The position numbers and the translations under genes are program-made. The notes below the pieces were generated by a model, which was not told the origin of the DNA, did not search any database, and worked only from the letters and a program-made list of their open reading frames with translations. Of a DNA stretch of 32,463 bases, positions 8,543 through 17,339 are shown piece by piece. Each line of letters opens with the position of its first letter. Within the stretch, counting starts at the first letter, position 1. The DNA is from Bacteroidales bacterium (GTDB lineage: Bacteria; Bacteroidota; Bacteroidia; Bacteroidales; UBA932): NCBI GenBank assembly GCA_017454265.1, contig JAFTDJ010000046.1, positions 1-32,463 on the forward strand, written 5' to 3'.

Positions 8543-10128
8543 AAATTGCAGCCTACAGTGATGAGGGCTACGTTCCGGCTGCGGCCTGAAAGATACTGGG
8601 GGGTTCTGGTCAAAAAGGTAAATCCGTCGGTCAGTTTGACGAAAGCTGCAAGCTTTTCCGTGAAACGATACGTATATGCAAGCTCAAGCTCCGCAGACAG
8701 ACGGGGGGCGGTGTCATATTCAAACTGCCGGTTCAGGTAGTTGTCGAAACTCTGCAGACTTGTTTCAGACGTTGGTGTATAACTGCCGTCTGTTTTCGGT
8801 TCGCCGAAACCTGCGGTGAATTCCCCCTCGATTCCGGCAGAGAATATGGACTTTCCCTTTATGCAGTTCTTGCGCGCAAAGGCTCCGGCAGAGAAGCTTA
8901 TACAGGAGGAATTACGGTAATACGGATACAGCTCGGTTTTGCGCAGCAATCCTTTAGCGTCGGCAGCGGCACCTGCAACGAAAGACGGAAGGTAGCCGCC
9001 GGCGTCTTTGTACCACATATATCCCAAGCTCGCGTCAAAACCGTGGGAATCCATAATGTGATTGCGCCCTTGGTACTCCACACGGGTATTTTGGCCTGTT
9101 GGAGTCACATATTTGAACTGGTTTTCGTTGTTCCCGAGAAGCTCATAACCGAGACTGAGCGTAGCACGGTGCAGATTCGCCCCGGAGCGGGAAAGCAACT
9201 GGCCCCTGTATCCGGCCTTGAGCCCCGAGAATTCGAAGAAAGTGGCGGTCGATGACGACTTCTTGCCATAATAGCCGTTGCGGTACAGCACTTCCAGTTC
9301 GTTGCTGAATCCGCCGCTTACCGCTTGAACGGACAGGCCGTAATAGTCGTTCTTCATAGGCCGCTGTGCAGAAACGGAAATGTAGTTATAGTCTCCTGCC
9401 AGTTCGGCCATAGTACCAAGAAAACCTCCCTTGTCTGTAAGCACGAAATATTGCCTGTCCGTAGTACCGTAGATTCCGCCGCGCAGCTGTTCGAGGGTAC
9501 TGCGGTACACCAGTGCCAAACCTAACAGAGACTTGCCTGAAGGCCTGAGGCTCACCCCGGCCTTGACCTGCATATCCATCCATATACTGGAAAAACGCGG
9601 ATCTTTGACCTTGGTCTGGTCTGCGGATGTATAATCCACACCGGCGCCCAGCGCCCAGCGATTATCCAGACGATACGACATTGCGCCGGACAAGTTATAA
9701 TTCTCCCGCCGCCTGGAGCCCGTCGTAGTCTCACTGCTCTCAAGGAAATTGACAGGGTTGAAGGCAGGGTCCAGAAGTATCGGGCCTCCCATATCCCGGC
9801 CGCTGAAGTAAAACCAGGAGAGTTTGCCGTAGAAACTGATGCGGTCAGAAATGCCAATGTAGGATTCGGTAAGCGCAGAAGCCTTAAAGCTGTCAGACGA
9901 TTCAGACAGCGATATCAGCCCGCCATTGTCTTGGCGGAACGAGAGTTCCGCAATGGATATGTGCCCGCTGAACAAGGAAACCGCAGCCGGGTTGGTAAGA
10001 AACAGGTACGGATCTGTATCAACGCGGTAACGGTAATCGGAGAAAGACTCCGCCTCCTGGCCATAAGCGGCAAAGCAAATGGCCAGGAAGCACAAAGAAG
10101 TCATAAAACAGCGGAGTCTCATCTGCAC
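8539..10128 (-). CDS. DUF6850-like outer-membrane beta-barrel protein
   Basis: This 529-residue secreted protein has a cleavable signal peptide (CFMTSLCFLAICFAAYGQ, cleaved before EAES). The mature protein begins DYRYRVDTDPYLFLTNPAAV. Alternating hydrophobic and polar strands with many aromatic residues follow, and it ends in RNVALITVGCNF, an outer-membrane barrel terminus with final Phe. Length and position directly downstream of a DUF4876 lipoprotein and a TonB-dependent receptor fit the DUF6850 barrel family; the family name rests on context and overall appearance. The gene starts 4 bases after the DUF4876 gene. The ATG at 10122 is an equally possible start. Substrate is unknown; a role as an accessory outer-membrane component of the uptake module is an inference. 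Confidence 0.75.
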   Translation of the reverse strand: MQMRLRCFMTSLCFLAICFAAYGQEAESFSDYRYRVDTDPYLFLTNPAAVSLFSGHISIAELSFRQDNGGLISLSESSDSFKASALTESYIGISDRISFYGKLSWFYFSGRDMGGPILLDPAFNPVNFLESSETTTGSRRRENYNLSGAMSYRLDNRWALGAGVDYTSADQTKVKDPRFSSIWMDMQVKAGVSLRPSGKSLLGLALVYRSTLEQLRGGIYGTTDRQYFVLTDKGGFLGTMAELAGDYNYISVSAQRPMKNDYYGLSVQAVSGGFSNELEVLYRNGYYGKKSSSTATFFEFSGLKAGYRGQLLSRSGANLHRATLSLGYELLGNNENQFKYVTPTGQNTRVEYQGRNHIMDSHGFDASLGYMWYKDAGGYLPSFVAGAAADAKGLLRKTELYPYYRNSSCISFSAGAFARKNCIKGKSIFSAGIEGEFTAGFGEPKTDGSYTPTSETSLQSFDNYLNRQFEYDTAPRLSAELELAYTYRFTEKLAAFVKLTDGFTFLTRTPQYLSGRSRNVALITVGCNF

Positions 10129-10132
10129 AAAA

Positions 10133-11461
10133 CTATTTCTTCAGGGACGCGGTCTTGCGCTGGTGGAAGTCCTTTCCGGAGTCGTTGGTCTGGGAGTATA
10201 TGATATGGGCTCCGGCTGCGATTGAGGCCTCGGCGTCTATTCCGGAAGGATCGGTACTGCCGTTCACATCCTCCGTGCCGCCCGCATAGCCGTACACGAG
10301 TTTGCCTGTATTCTCGGCCAGGGCTTCGGTCGCCTCCTTATCCACGTTACGATAAATGGAATAACCCATCTTGTTGGTCAGGGCCACGTAACCGGTATTG
10401 AGTTCGGGAGTAAAACGGGGCATGCTCTTTTCAATATTGGAGGCTGAGTAAACCTCAAGAGCTCCGATTACGCTCGACTTGGGGAATTTGACGGACCAGC
10501 CGACATTGGTGTTGCCGTTGGTAAGGTCGAAGTTGGCCGTGTCGTTGGAGATGCGTTCGTTCTCCGACTTGCTCATATTGGCGATGAAGAATGCCGGAGC
10601 ACTGTTGGAAAGGGTCCAGGCATTACCCATATTGAAAGGATAGCAAGTGAGATAATTACCTGTGGGAATCACGTCGGAAGCAGCGTACTTCTTGTTGGAA
10701 TACTGTGCCACCCCGCTGTTTGACATCCAGTAGTAAGAAGCATTGGCAAGGTTCACGGAAGCATCTACCGTAGCAGTATGGTCTACTGCGCCGAAAATAG
10801 CTACGACCACCTGGGAATACGCCGGAATCTTAACGGAAGAGGTAAAACTCCAAATTGCGCCGGCGGCAGGAATCCAGCTTTCATCGGCATAGATAAGAGT
10901 ATTGTCTGCACCGTAGAACTTATTGGCCGCGTGACCGTTGTACGGAGGCATAAAGGCAAAGACAAGGTCTGTGGCATCGGCCTCGAACTCGGAGTTGTTG
11001 TACACTATCACATAAGCGTCGTTGCTGAAACTGCCGGCCCCGCCGTTCTGGGGGCATCCTCCGTTATAAAGTTCCTTGATTACAAGTTGTTGCGACTCAA
11101 CTTTCTGCAGCTCGAGACGGAAAGCGTCCTCTCCGGAGGGGTACAGCATGACGTTGGAGACCACGATTCCGGGATTGGAGCCGTTGTAAGCCACACGCTT
11201 GCCACCCTCAACCGTCTTGAAAGTAGCCGAGGCCGAATAGGTGCCGGGCAGAAGGGTGAATCTGGCACGGCCGGCGGCATCGGTGGCAACGGTATAGACG
11301 TTGGACGCATCTGAAATGGCAACATCTACGCCCGCAACCGCGAGAGGAGCATTGTCGGAAAACAACTGAATCTGTATGTCAAGTGGTACGACCTTTTCTT
11401 CGCACCCCGTAACGGCAGCCACAGCTGCAAAAACAAGAATTAAATAAACAAAACGCTTCAT
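10133..11461 (-). CDS. DUF4876 domain lipoprotein
   Basis: The protein has 442 residues from the ATG at 11461. Upstream ATGs at 11467 and 11470 are possible but leave little room for ribosome binding after the receptor stop at 11474. The signal MKRFVYLILVFAAVAAVTGC has a lipobox with lipidated Cys20. Residues about 25-110 form a carboxypeptidase-regulatory-like beta-sandwich (ATDAAGRARFTLLPGTYSASA). The rest has VIKELYNGGCPQN, GSFSNDAYVIVYNNSE, KFYGADNTLIYADESWIPA and a lamin-tail-like fold pattern, as seen in DUF4876 proteins. It sits between the TonB-dependent receptor and the DUF6850 barrel and is probably the ligand-capturing partner on the cell surface. Substrate is unknown. Confidence 0.82.
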   Translation of the reverse strand: MKRFVYLILVFAAVAAVTGCEEKVVPLDIQIQLFSDNAPLAVAGVDVAISDASNVYTVATDAAGRARFTLLPGTYSASATFKTVEGGKRVAYNGSNPGIVVSNVMLYPSGEDAFRLELQKVESQQLVIKELYNGGCPQNGGAGSFSNDAYVIVYNNSEFEADATDLVFAFMPPYNGHAANKFYGADNTLIYADESWIPAAGAIWSFTSSVKIPAYSQVVVAIFGAVDHTATVDASVNLANASYYWMSNSGVAQYSNKKYAASDVIPTGNYLTCYPFNMGNAWTLSNSAPAFFIANMSKSENERISNDTANFDLTNGNTNVGWSVKFPKSSVIGALEVYSASNIEKSMPRFTPELNTGYVALTNKMGYSIYRNVDKEATEALAENTGKLVYGYAGGTEDVNGSTDPSGIDAEASIAAGAHIIYSQTNDSGKDFHQRKTASLKK

Positions 11462-11473
11462 AAACATCATAAA

Positions 11474-14458
11474 TTAAAACTTGAAACGAACGGTAAGTCC
11501 ATAGTAAAAACTGGGGATATACTTGTACACAGACTCGTAAACCTTGGTTTTGGTGTTATAGACCTGCCCCATATTATTAAAGAAATTATTAGCATAGAAA
11601 GAAACCGACGCAAAATCACCTATTTCTTTTGTTACGCTCACGTTGGCGCTGAAGAAAGGAGAAAGGTATTCCTTGCCGAACTGGTACAGATAGTTGGACG
11701 TAACCACCAGTTTGGAGAGATCGGAATACAATTCCGGGTCGTTGTCCTTTGCCCATCTAAGCTTATCCAGAAACGGTTCGCGTACAGGATTGTCGAAAGA
11801 CGCATAGTAATCCGGGAAAAGAACCGCATAGCTCTCGCCGTCGTAGACGGAGGCCGATGGGTCAAAGCCGAGCACATCTGCACGGTCCTGAACCACATAG
11901 GTACGTTTCCCGCCGGGCCGCTCACTCAGAGCGCGCGAGTAGTTAAGCAAAGATGCCTCCAGTTTCACGGACAGCACCATCCTTACCTTGGGAATATGTG
12001 TAGTTATGGTGATATTGTTGCTGAGCGAACGGCTCTCGCTTCCGTTTGCGACCTGATTGCTTCCGTAATAATACCCTATGTATTTGAAAGGCATTCCGTC
12101 GCGTCCGGTAGTAGTGTACGGAGAGTATTCAATCAGGTTGCACAGTGTCGAACGGTAGGAGTAAAACCGGCCGTCTACGCGTATGGCGGTATGTATCGGC
12201 TTGATTTCCTTGAACTCAAGCACCCACTCGAGGCCGTAACGGTCTACGGGGCCAGGTTCATTGTTTTCGAATGTCCTGGAAATCAATTGCTTAAGCTCAG
12301 TGTGCGGAGCCTGTACTGAAGTGTACCGTCCGGTCTTGTCCGCCACCGTGACGATTCCGGTAACGGGATCCAGGCTGTAAACCCTGTCTCCGGCGGGGAT
12401 GGGAAGGCCCTGAACGTCGGCCGTACCTGTGTAGTTATACGTAAAACGGTCGTAGTCTGTGTTGAGCTGATAGGTATCCAGCGTCCTGTTCCAGAAAGCC
12501 ACAAGCGACATCTTGTTGCCCGCCAGGTTGGCCTCAACTCCCAATTCCGACTGATGGTTTTTCTGCCAGCGCAGGGCGGAATTATACTCAATCGTGCTGG
12601 GATGCACATAGAAAGCACGGTACACCACGTTATCGGCGGAAGCCGTCGATGTAAAAGTATTTATGTCCAGGTACCCGGGAACGGGATACAATATGGAGAA
12701 AGAAGGCTGCTTTACGGCCACGCCCCAGCTGCCCCTGAATGCCAGGCTGCGGACAAAGCGGCCGCGCCTTCCCTTTTCTTCCAGCACGGTGTATTTTGCA
12801 TTGAAACGTGGAGAAAGGCTGGAAGTCACGCCGTAGGCAGAGCCGCGTATGACGGTATTGTCGTTGCGCAGGCCGGCGATAATATTGATGCGACCGCTTC
12901 CGGCAGGTATCATAAGATTATCCTCGACGTAGGCTGCGATGTTGTGCATCCAGGGATTGTCGCAGTATCGGTACTCGCGGTAAGAAGGCGCCTGCGAGAT
13001 GTCTTCTGAATACAAGCCGACGCCGAAGTTGGAGTCGGCACTCCAGTCCGCGCCTATCTTCAGCTTGCTGCTCACCGCCCCGAAATGTCTGGCCCAGTTG
13101 GCCTTGAGAGTAGCTTTTGCCGTAAACGGACGGTCATCTACCGACATCACGTTATACCAAGTGCCGGCAGGTATCATAACTACAGGGTTCTCTCCGCCGG
13201 GGACATAGGGCGCTGACATATAGTAACCCTGCCCGCGGGCGTGCAAGGCTATTTCCGTTACGCTTTGGTGATATTGCTTGTTTTCACTGGCAAGGCGGTC
13301 GCCGTAAACCGCAGAAGCCGAGAACTCCAGATTGGTAATCCAGTCCAGGCTGAGCAGCCAGTTTGCCGTAAAACTTCCGCGCAGGGCATTGTCCCGCTTA
13401 CGGCTATAGGTACCCACCAGCAGGTCGGGATCCGCAGAATTGTCCAGCCCGCCGAGATTTCCCGTGAGAGCGGCAGAGATGCGAAGGGGTTTGGACTGAA
13501 ACGCACCCGTATTAAAAAAATTACTGTAAACAAGCGACACCTGGCGCCGTACGTACGAAGTGTAGGGAGACATCTGCTCCGAGATGGAGCGCGTGTATTC
13601 CATGCTGGCGTTCAGCACGCCCGCAGCAGCTCCGGAACGGGAATAGCCAAGGGCGAATCCCTTGCTTACAGAGAGCTGCTTTGTCCTCGGGCTCGTAGAT
13701 AACGTAAGCTGCCAGGGAGTTTTACCCTTCTTGGTGTTGACCTTCACTATACCGGAGCCTATGTCGCCATACTCAACGGAAGGAACTCCGCTTATCACTT
13801 CTACTGACTCTACGTTCGCAGATGCGATATTGTTGGTGGACACTCCTTTGATTCCGTAATTCCGTACATCCAGATAGCTGGCATTGTTGGACAGCCTGAC
13901 TCCATCCACCTCCACCGCCGTCCCGAATGAAGAAAATCCGTTCTCTCCGGAGCCTGCGCGTATATTGAACTGCTGTTCCGCGGTAAGAGCCGAAGACCGC
14001 GTAGTCCCTCCGGGGAGCAGGCCGGAGATGTCCGACACGTTCATCATCTGTACGTGCTCAAGCGCAGTCTTGTCTATGGTACGGGCGGTAGTAGCCGAGT
14101 TTCCGTTTTCTTTTGCAGTCACGACAGCCTTTTCCAAAGTGAGATTGTCAACCGCCAGCTGGACCTTGAAGCTGGGGATATCCTTCGTTATGCTTATTTC
14201 TATGCTGTAGGTGACGTAACCCAGGCATGCAACGGTAATTACCGACTTTGGAACGCTGATATCCTTAATCGTAAAGCGGCCCTTGGCATCTGCAACTGCC
14301 CACTGCTCGCTTGCCTCTACAAGCACTGTGGCGAATTCCACCGGATTTCCCGTGTTCTTTTCGGTCACGACGCCGCTCAAACTGAAACCCTGGGCGCGAA
14401 GTCCCAAGCAGGACAACGCACACACGAACACCAACAGAATTCTTTTAACCGAGGACAT
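11474..14458 (-). CDS. TonB-dependent outer-membrane receptor
   Basis: This 994-residue protein imports a substrate across the outer membrane using TonB energy. A signal peptide (MSSVKRILLVFVCALSCLGLRAQ) is followed by a carboxypeptidase-regulatory-like domain at about 25-105 (LSGVVTEKNTGNPVEFATVLV, DAKGRFTIKD, VACLGYVTYS). The plug spans about 115-245 (MNVSDISGLLPGG, QFNIRAGSGENGFSSFGTAVEVDG, VESVEVISGVPSVEYGDIGSGIVKVNTKKG). A barrel ends in SFYYGLTVRFKF. It is the first gene of the receptor-DUF4876-DUF6850 operon, with 12 bases to the next start. It lacks a SusD neighbour, so it is not a polysaccharide-utilisation pair. The substrate cannot be read from sequence; metal, cofactor or peptide are all possible. 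A 53-base gap separates it from the divergent peptidase gene. Confidence 0.93.
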   Translation of the reverse strand: MSSVKRILLVFVCALSCLGLRAQGFSLSGVVTEKNTGNPVEFATVLVEASEQWAVADAKGRFTIKDISVPKSVITVACLGYVTYSIEISITKDIPSFKVQLAVDNLTLEKAVVTAKENGNSATTARTIDKTALEHVQMMNVSDISGLLPGGTTRSSALTAEQQFNIRAGSGENGFSSFGTAVEVDGVRLSNNASYLDVRNYGIKGVSTNNIASANVESVEVISGVPSVEYGDIGSGIVKVNTKKGKTPWQLTLSTSPRTKQLSVSKGFALGYSRSGAAAGVLNASMEYTRSISEQMSPYTSYVRRQVSLVYSNFFNTGAFQSKPLRISAALTGNLGGLDNSADPDLLVGTYSRKRDNALRGSFTANWLLSLDWITNLEFSASAVYGDRLASENKQYHQSVTEIALHARGQGYYMSAPYVPGGENPVVMIPAGTWYNVMSVDDRPFTAKATLKANWARHFGAVSSKLKIGADWSADSNFGVGLYSEDISQAPSYREYRYCDNPWMHNIAAYVEDNLMIPAGSGRINIIAGLRNDNTVIRGSAYGVTSSLSPRFNAKYTVLEEKGRRGRFVRSLAFRGSWGVAVKQPSFSILYPVPGYLDINTFTSTASADNVVYRAFYVHPSTIEYNSALRWQKNHQSELGVEANLAGNKMSLVAFWNRTLDTYQLNTDYDRFTYNYTGTADVQGLPIPAGDRVYSLDPVTGIVTVADKTGRYTSVQAPHTELKQLISRTFENNEPGPVDRYGLEWVLEFKEIKPIHTAIRVDGRFYSYRSTLCNLIEYSPYTTTGRDGMPFKYIGYYYGSNQVANGSESRSLSNNITITTHIPKVRMVLSVKLEASLLNYSRALSERPGGKRTYVVQDRADVLGFDPSASVYDGESYAVLFPDYYASFDNPVREPFLDKLRWAKDNDPELYSDLSKLVVTSNYLYQFGKEYLSPFFSANVSVTKEIGDFASVSFYANNFFNNMGQVYNTKTKVYESVYKYIPSFYYGLTVRFKF

Positions 14459-14498
14459 ATATTAAGAGCGAAGGTACGAAAAAACAAAAAAAGTACAC

Positions 14499-14506
14499 TA
14501 TCTTTA
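14499..14506 (+). promoter_or_regulatory. Candidate -7 promoter box for the S46 peptidase gene
   Basis: TATCTTTA differs from TAnnTTTG only at the last base. It ends 5 bases before the ATG at 14512, so transcription would begin at or next to the start codon. It lies in the 53-base divergent gap shared with the TonB-dependent receptor. On the opposite strand, TACCTTCG at 14469-14476 is a weaker candidate for the receptor. Confidence 0.3.
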
Positions 14507-14511
14507 CGGTT

Positions 14512-16563
14512 ATGAAACGTACAATATCATCATTTATTATGATTCTTGCCTTCGCCTCGGGAGCTCTTGCCGACGAAGGTATGTGGATGGCGCCATCGGC
14601 GGGCAAAAAAACAGCCGGACTGCTGGAATGCGTGGTCTCCATAGACTTTATGGGTACCGGCAGCCTGGTTTCCGAACGTGGCCTGGTAATTACCAACCAC
14701 CACGTTGCGTACGGAGACGTATTCGCCCTTGGCAGCAAGGAGAATAATTACCTGGAGAACGGCTTCTGGGCAAGCCGTCAGGAGGATGAAATCCCAATCC
14801 CCGGACGCAGCATCCAGATACTCAAGGGAACCGTGGACGTGACTGCCGAGGTGCAGGCCCTTATAAAGGATGGTACAGTAAAACCGGGAGTTATGATGAT
14901 GAGACGGCTTTCCGGCCTGATAGAGAGCCGGTACAAGGAGAAAACAGGTTACGAAGCCTCGCTCAGCAGCGCCTGGCGGGGCGAAAAGTATTATGTTTCC
15001 TTGTACGAAGAATACAATGACATACGCCTCGTAGGAGCTCCGCCGTCCCGTGTGGGTGCATTCGGCGGCGACATCGACAACTGGGAGTGGCCCCAGCACA
15101 AAGGCGACTTCGCTCTGCTGAGGATATATACGGCTCCGGACGGGAGCCCGGCGAAATACGCCCCGGAGAATATACCGCTGAACTCTAAAAAGTACCTGAA
15201 AATATCCTTGAAAGGCTACCGGGAGGGCAGCAAGACCACCATTATCGGCTATCCGGGCAGCACAGACCGTTACGCCTCGTCGGCCAAGGTGGACTATATG
15301 ACCGGCGTGCAGCTCCCTATCCAGACAAGTATACGCGGCACCCAGATGGAGATTATCAAGAAGTGGATGGACCGTGACCCTGAGGTGCGCCGCAAATATT
15401 CCAACCACTTCTTCGGGCTGTCCAACGCCCAGGAACTGTACCTGGGCGAGTTGCAGTGCTACAAGCGCTTCAAGGTTGCCGACGCCAAACGCGCCGTGGA
15501 AGCGCAGCTGGATGAATGGCTCGACGCAGACCCGGCCCGCCGCGGCAGGTGGGGCGACCCTGCAGGACTCCTGCAAGAGCGCTACAATGCCGTGGGCGCG
15601 CCCCAGAAAAACGCCCAGTATTTCCGTGAGTGCATTATCCGCGGCACCCGGCTCGAACCTGTGGCGTCCAGGACAATGATTCTGGCGAAACATTTCTCGG
15701 AAGACCGCGTGGACGGAGTACGTAACTCGTCGGCACGCAATTTTGCCCAGACAGACCTGCGCGTGGAGCGGGAACTGTTCCGCTACGGGCTGGAGACGTT
15801 CTACGAAAATGTGGACCCGCAGATGTTCGGCCCCTACCAGACTGAAATGAGGGAACGCTTCGGATCTGATTACGACGCCATGTGCGCCTTCCTCTGGGAC
15901 GGCAGCTGGATAAGCAATCCCGCAAAGATACAGGAGTTCCTGGACAGGAGTACGGATATGAAGGCCTTTCTTGAGTCCAACATCAACGATCCGCTTATGC
16001 TCTTTTACGACGACGCCCGCATCCTCAAATATAATCAGGCGATAGGTGCCGCACAGAAAGACCCGGACATCGGGGTCCTCACACGAACCTACACACACGC
16101 GATGTACGCCATGCAGCTGGACAAGAAACTCAATCCTTACCCCGATGCCAACTCTACGCTCCGCATCAACTACGGAAAGGTCCGTAGCCTCCAGCCACGC
16201 GATGCGGTGTCCTGCAGTTACTTCAGCACAGTTGCGGGCCTGCTGGAGAAGCACGACCCGGACAGCTATGACTTCTGCCTGCCTGCCGATATGGAAGCTG
16301 CACTGCGAAAGGCGCCTCAAAGCATGCACGTGAACTTCATCACCGACAACGACAGCACCGGCGGCAACTCAGGCTCCCCCGTGCTCAACAGCCGCGGCGA
16401 ACTCATAGGCCTGCTGTTCGACGGAAACAAGGAATCCCTGGCATCGGAGATGCTGTTCACGCCGGATTACAACCGGAGCGTGAACGTAGATATCCGTTTT
16501 GTCGTCTGGATACTGAAGGAAGTGGCACACTTCGACCGGATAACCGCCGAACTCGGGGTTTAG
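14512..16563 (+). CDS. S46 family dipeptidyl-peptidase (DPP7-like)
   Basis: This is a 683-residue exported serine peptidase. S46 enzymes release dipeptides from peptide N-termini in the periplasm or at the surface of Bacteroidota. The signal peptide ends at about Ala20 before DEGMW, the usual mature start. The triad is visible: His in TNHH (61-64), Asp199 in WEWPQHKGDF, and Ser620 in TGGNSGSPVLN. Eighteen residues after the Ser is a Gly (FDGN), where DPP7 enzymes with hydrophobic preference have Gly and DPP11 enzymes with acidic preference have Arg. DPP7-like specificity is therefore inferred. The protein is slightly shorter than the usual 710-720 residues. Its TAG stop overlaps the convergent stop of the next gene (16560-16563). 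Confidence 0.93.
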   Translation: MKRTISSFIMILAFASGALADEGMWMAPSAGKKTAGLLECVVSIDFMGTGSLVSERGLVITNHHVAYGDVFALGSKENNYLENGFWASRQEDEIPIPGRSIQILKGTVDVTAEVQALIKDGTVKPGVMMMRRLSGLIESRYKEKTGYEASLSSAWRGEKYYVSLYEEYNDIRLVGAPPSRVGAFGGDIDNWEWPQHKGDFALLRIYTAPDGSPAKYAPENIPLNSKKYLKISLKGYREGSKTTIIGYPGSTDRYASSAKVDYMTGVQLPIQTSIRGTQMEIIKKWMDRDPEVRRKYSNHFFGLSNAQELYLGELQCYKRFKVADAKRAVEAQLDEWLDADPARRGRWGDPAGLLQERYNAVGAPQKNAQYFRECIIRGTRLEPVASRTMILAKHFSEDRVDGVRNSSARNFAQTDLRVERELFRYGLETFYENVDPQMFGPYQTEMRERFGSDYDAMCAFLWDGSWISNPAKIQEFLDRSTDMKAFLESNINDPLMLFYDDARILKYNQAIGAAQKDPDIGVLTRTYTHAMYAMQLDKKLNPYPDANSTLRINYGKVRSLQPRDAVSCSYFSTVAGLLEKHDPDSYDFCLPADMEAALRKAPQSMHVNFITDNDSTGGNSGSPVLNSRGELIGLLFDGNKESLASEMLFTPDYNRSVNVDIRFVVWILKEVAHFDRITAELGV

Positions 16564-17237
16564 CCCAACAGTTTGAGAATCTGCTTCGGAGTCGCTTCCG
16601 GAGCAATTTCTTTTATGTGGTCTGCAAGTCGCTGAAAAGCTTCTTCCGGGGCGCAGTCCGGAATAAGCATTATGCCCTCGAAGAGGTCGTCGGGACTGCA
16701 GAAGGCAGAACGCTGCCAACCATTATAGTGGAGATCCTCTCCGCGATAAACTCTGGTTATATCTCCCGTAACCACCCGGCACTGCATCTGCAGGCGGGCC
16801 ATTATGGCATCGGCCTCACCTTTCTTTACGCCCAGCAGGCCTCGAACCTCGCGTATGCCAATGCTGCCGTTCTCACTGATGAAGTCCAGGATCTTTTGCT
16901 GGCGGGCATCCGGCTGATACCTGGGCTGACTGCGGCGCCAGGCGGCAAGATCGGCGTACCAGCGAGGAGTTGCAAATGCCGCCTTCCCTCCGAGCAGGAA
17001 CTTTCCGTATGCTATGTCTCCGCTTTGTACAGAGTAGATTTTCCAGTCCCAGGGGCCAAGTTCGTCGCCATCGCCGTCAAACCAGAACTCCGGAGGGGTA
17101 AGCTCCTCTATACTGTATCCCGGTATTATGTTCTCAAAGAACGGCACTATCCCCAAGTCCTTTATGGTCTCGTACATAGTTTCCGGACTCAGCACTCTCG
17201 GCTCACCGAGGTTTCCAGCATGTTTGATAATAGACAT
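16560..17237 (-). CDS. AlkZ-related winged-helix protein
   Basis: This 225-residue cytoplasmic protein has no signal peptide. The N-terminal part reads GIVPFFENIIPGYSIEELTP and then WFDGDGDELGPWDWKIYSV and IAYGKFLLGGKAAFAT. The middle (about 112-160) has a winged-helix look (QQKILDFISENGSIGIREVRGLLG, then KGEADAIMARLQMQCRVVTGD). This resembles proteins annotated in Bacteroides as AlkZ-related, distant relatives of the AlkZ/HTH_42 DNA glycosylases that repair crosslinks. No glycosylase activity is demonstrated for this shorter form, and the assignment is from recalled resemblance. The gene is monocistronic, with a possible -7 box at 17247-17254. Confidence 0.6.
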   Translation of the reverse strand: MSIIKHAGNLGEPRVLSPETMYETIKDLGIVPFFENIIPGYSIEELTPPEFWFDGDGDELGPWDWKIYSVQSGDIAYGKFLLGGKAAFATPRWYADLAAWRRSQPRYQPDARQQKILDFISENGSIGIREVRGLLGVKKGEADAIMARLQMQCRVVTGDITRVYRGEDLHYNGWQRSAFCSPDDLFEGIMLIPDCAPEEAFQRLADHIKEIAPEATPKQILKLLG

Positions 17238-17246
17238 TTCAGGAGA

Positions 17247-17254
17247 TAAATATA
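17247..17254 (-). promoter_or_regulatory. Weak candidate -7 box for the AlkZ-related gene
   Basis: The minus strand reads TATATTTA, one base off TAnnTTTG, 9 bases before the ATG at 17237. No clear -33 element was found. The sequence from here to 17339 holds nothing I recognise and is AT-rich. Confidence 0.25.
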
Positions 17255-17339
17255 CGTTTTTTCAACGTGTACTGCGAAAGCACGCCAATTGTCCAAGTGA
17301 CCATGCTGTCGCTAAAAACACTTTAAGGTAACAATATGC

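Noticed and set aside
11474-14458. SusC of a polysaccharide-utilisation locus
   Set aside because: No SusD partner, glycoside hydrolase or hybrid sensor lies nearby; the neighbours are DUF4876 and DUF6850, so a polysaccharide locus is not supported.
14530-16329. 599-codon open frame on the minus strand
   Set aside because: It lies wholly opposite the S46 peptidase, whose motifs and signal peptide are clear. The antisense protein shows no recognisable domain and is a composition effect.
17128-17331. 67-codon plus-strand ORF beside the AlkZ-related gene
   Set aside because: Mostly antisense to the AlkZ-related gene and its promoter, with no conserved features.
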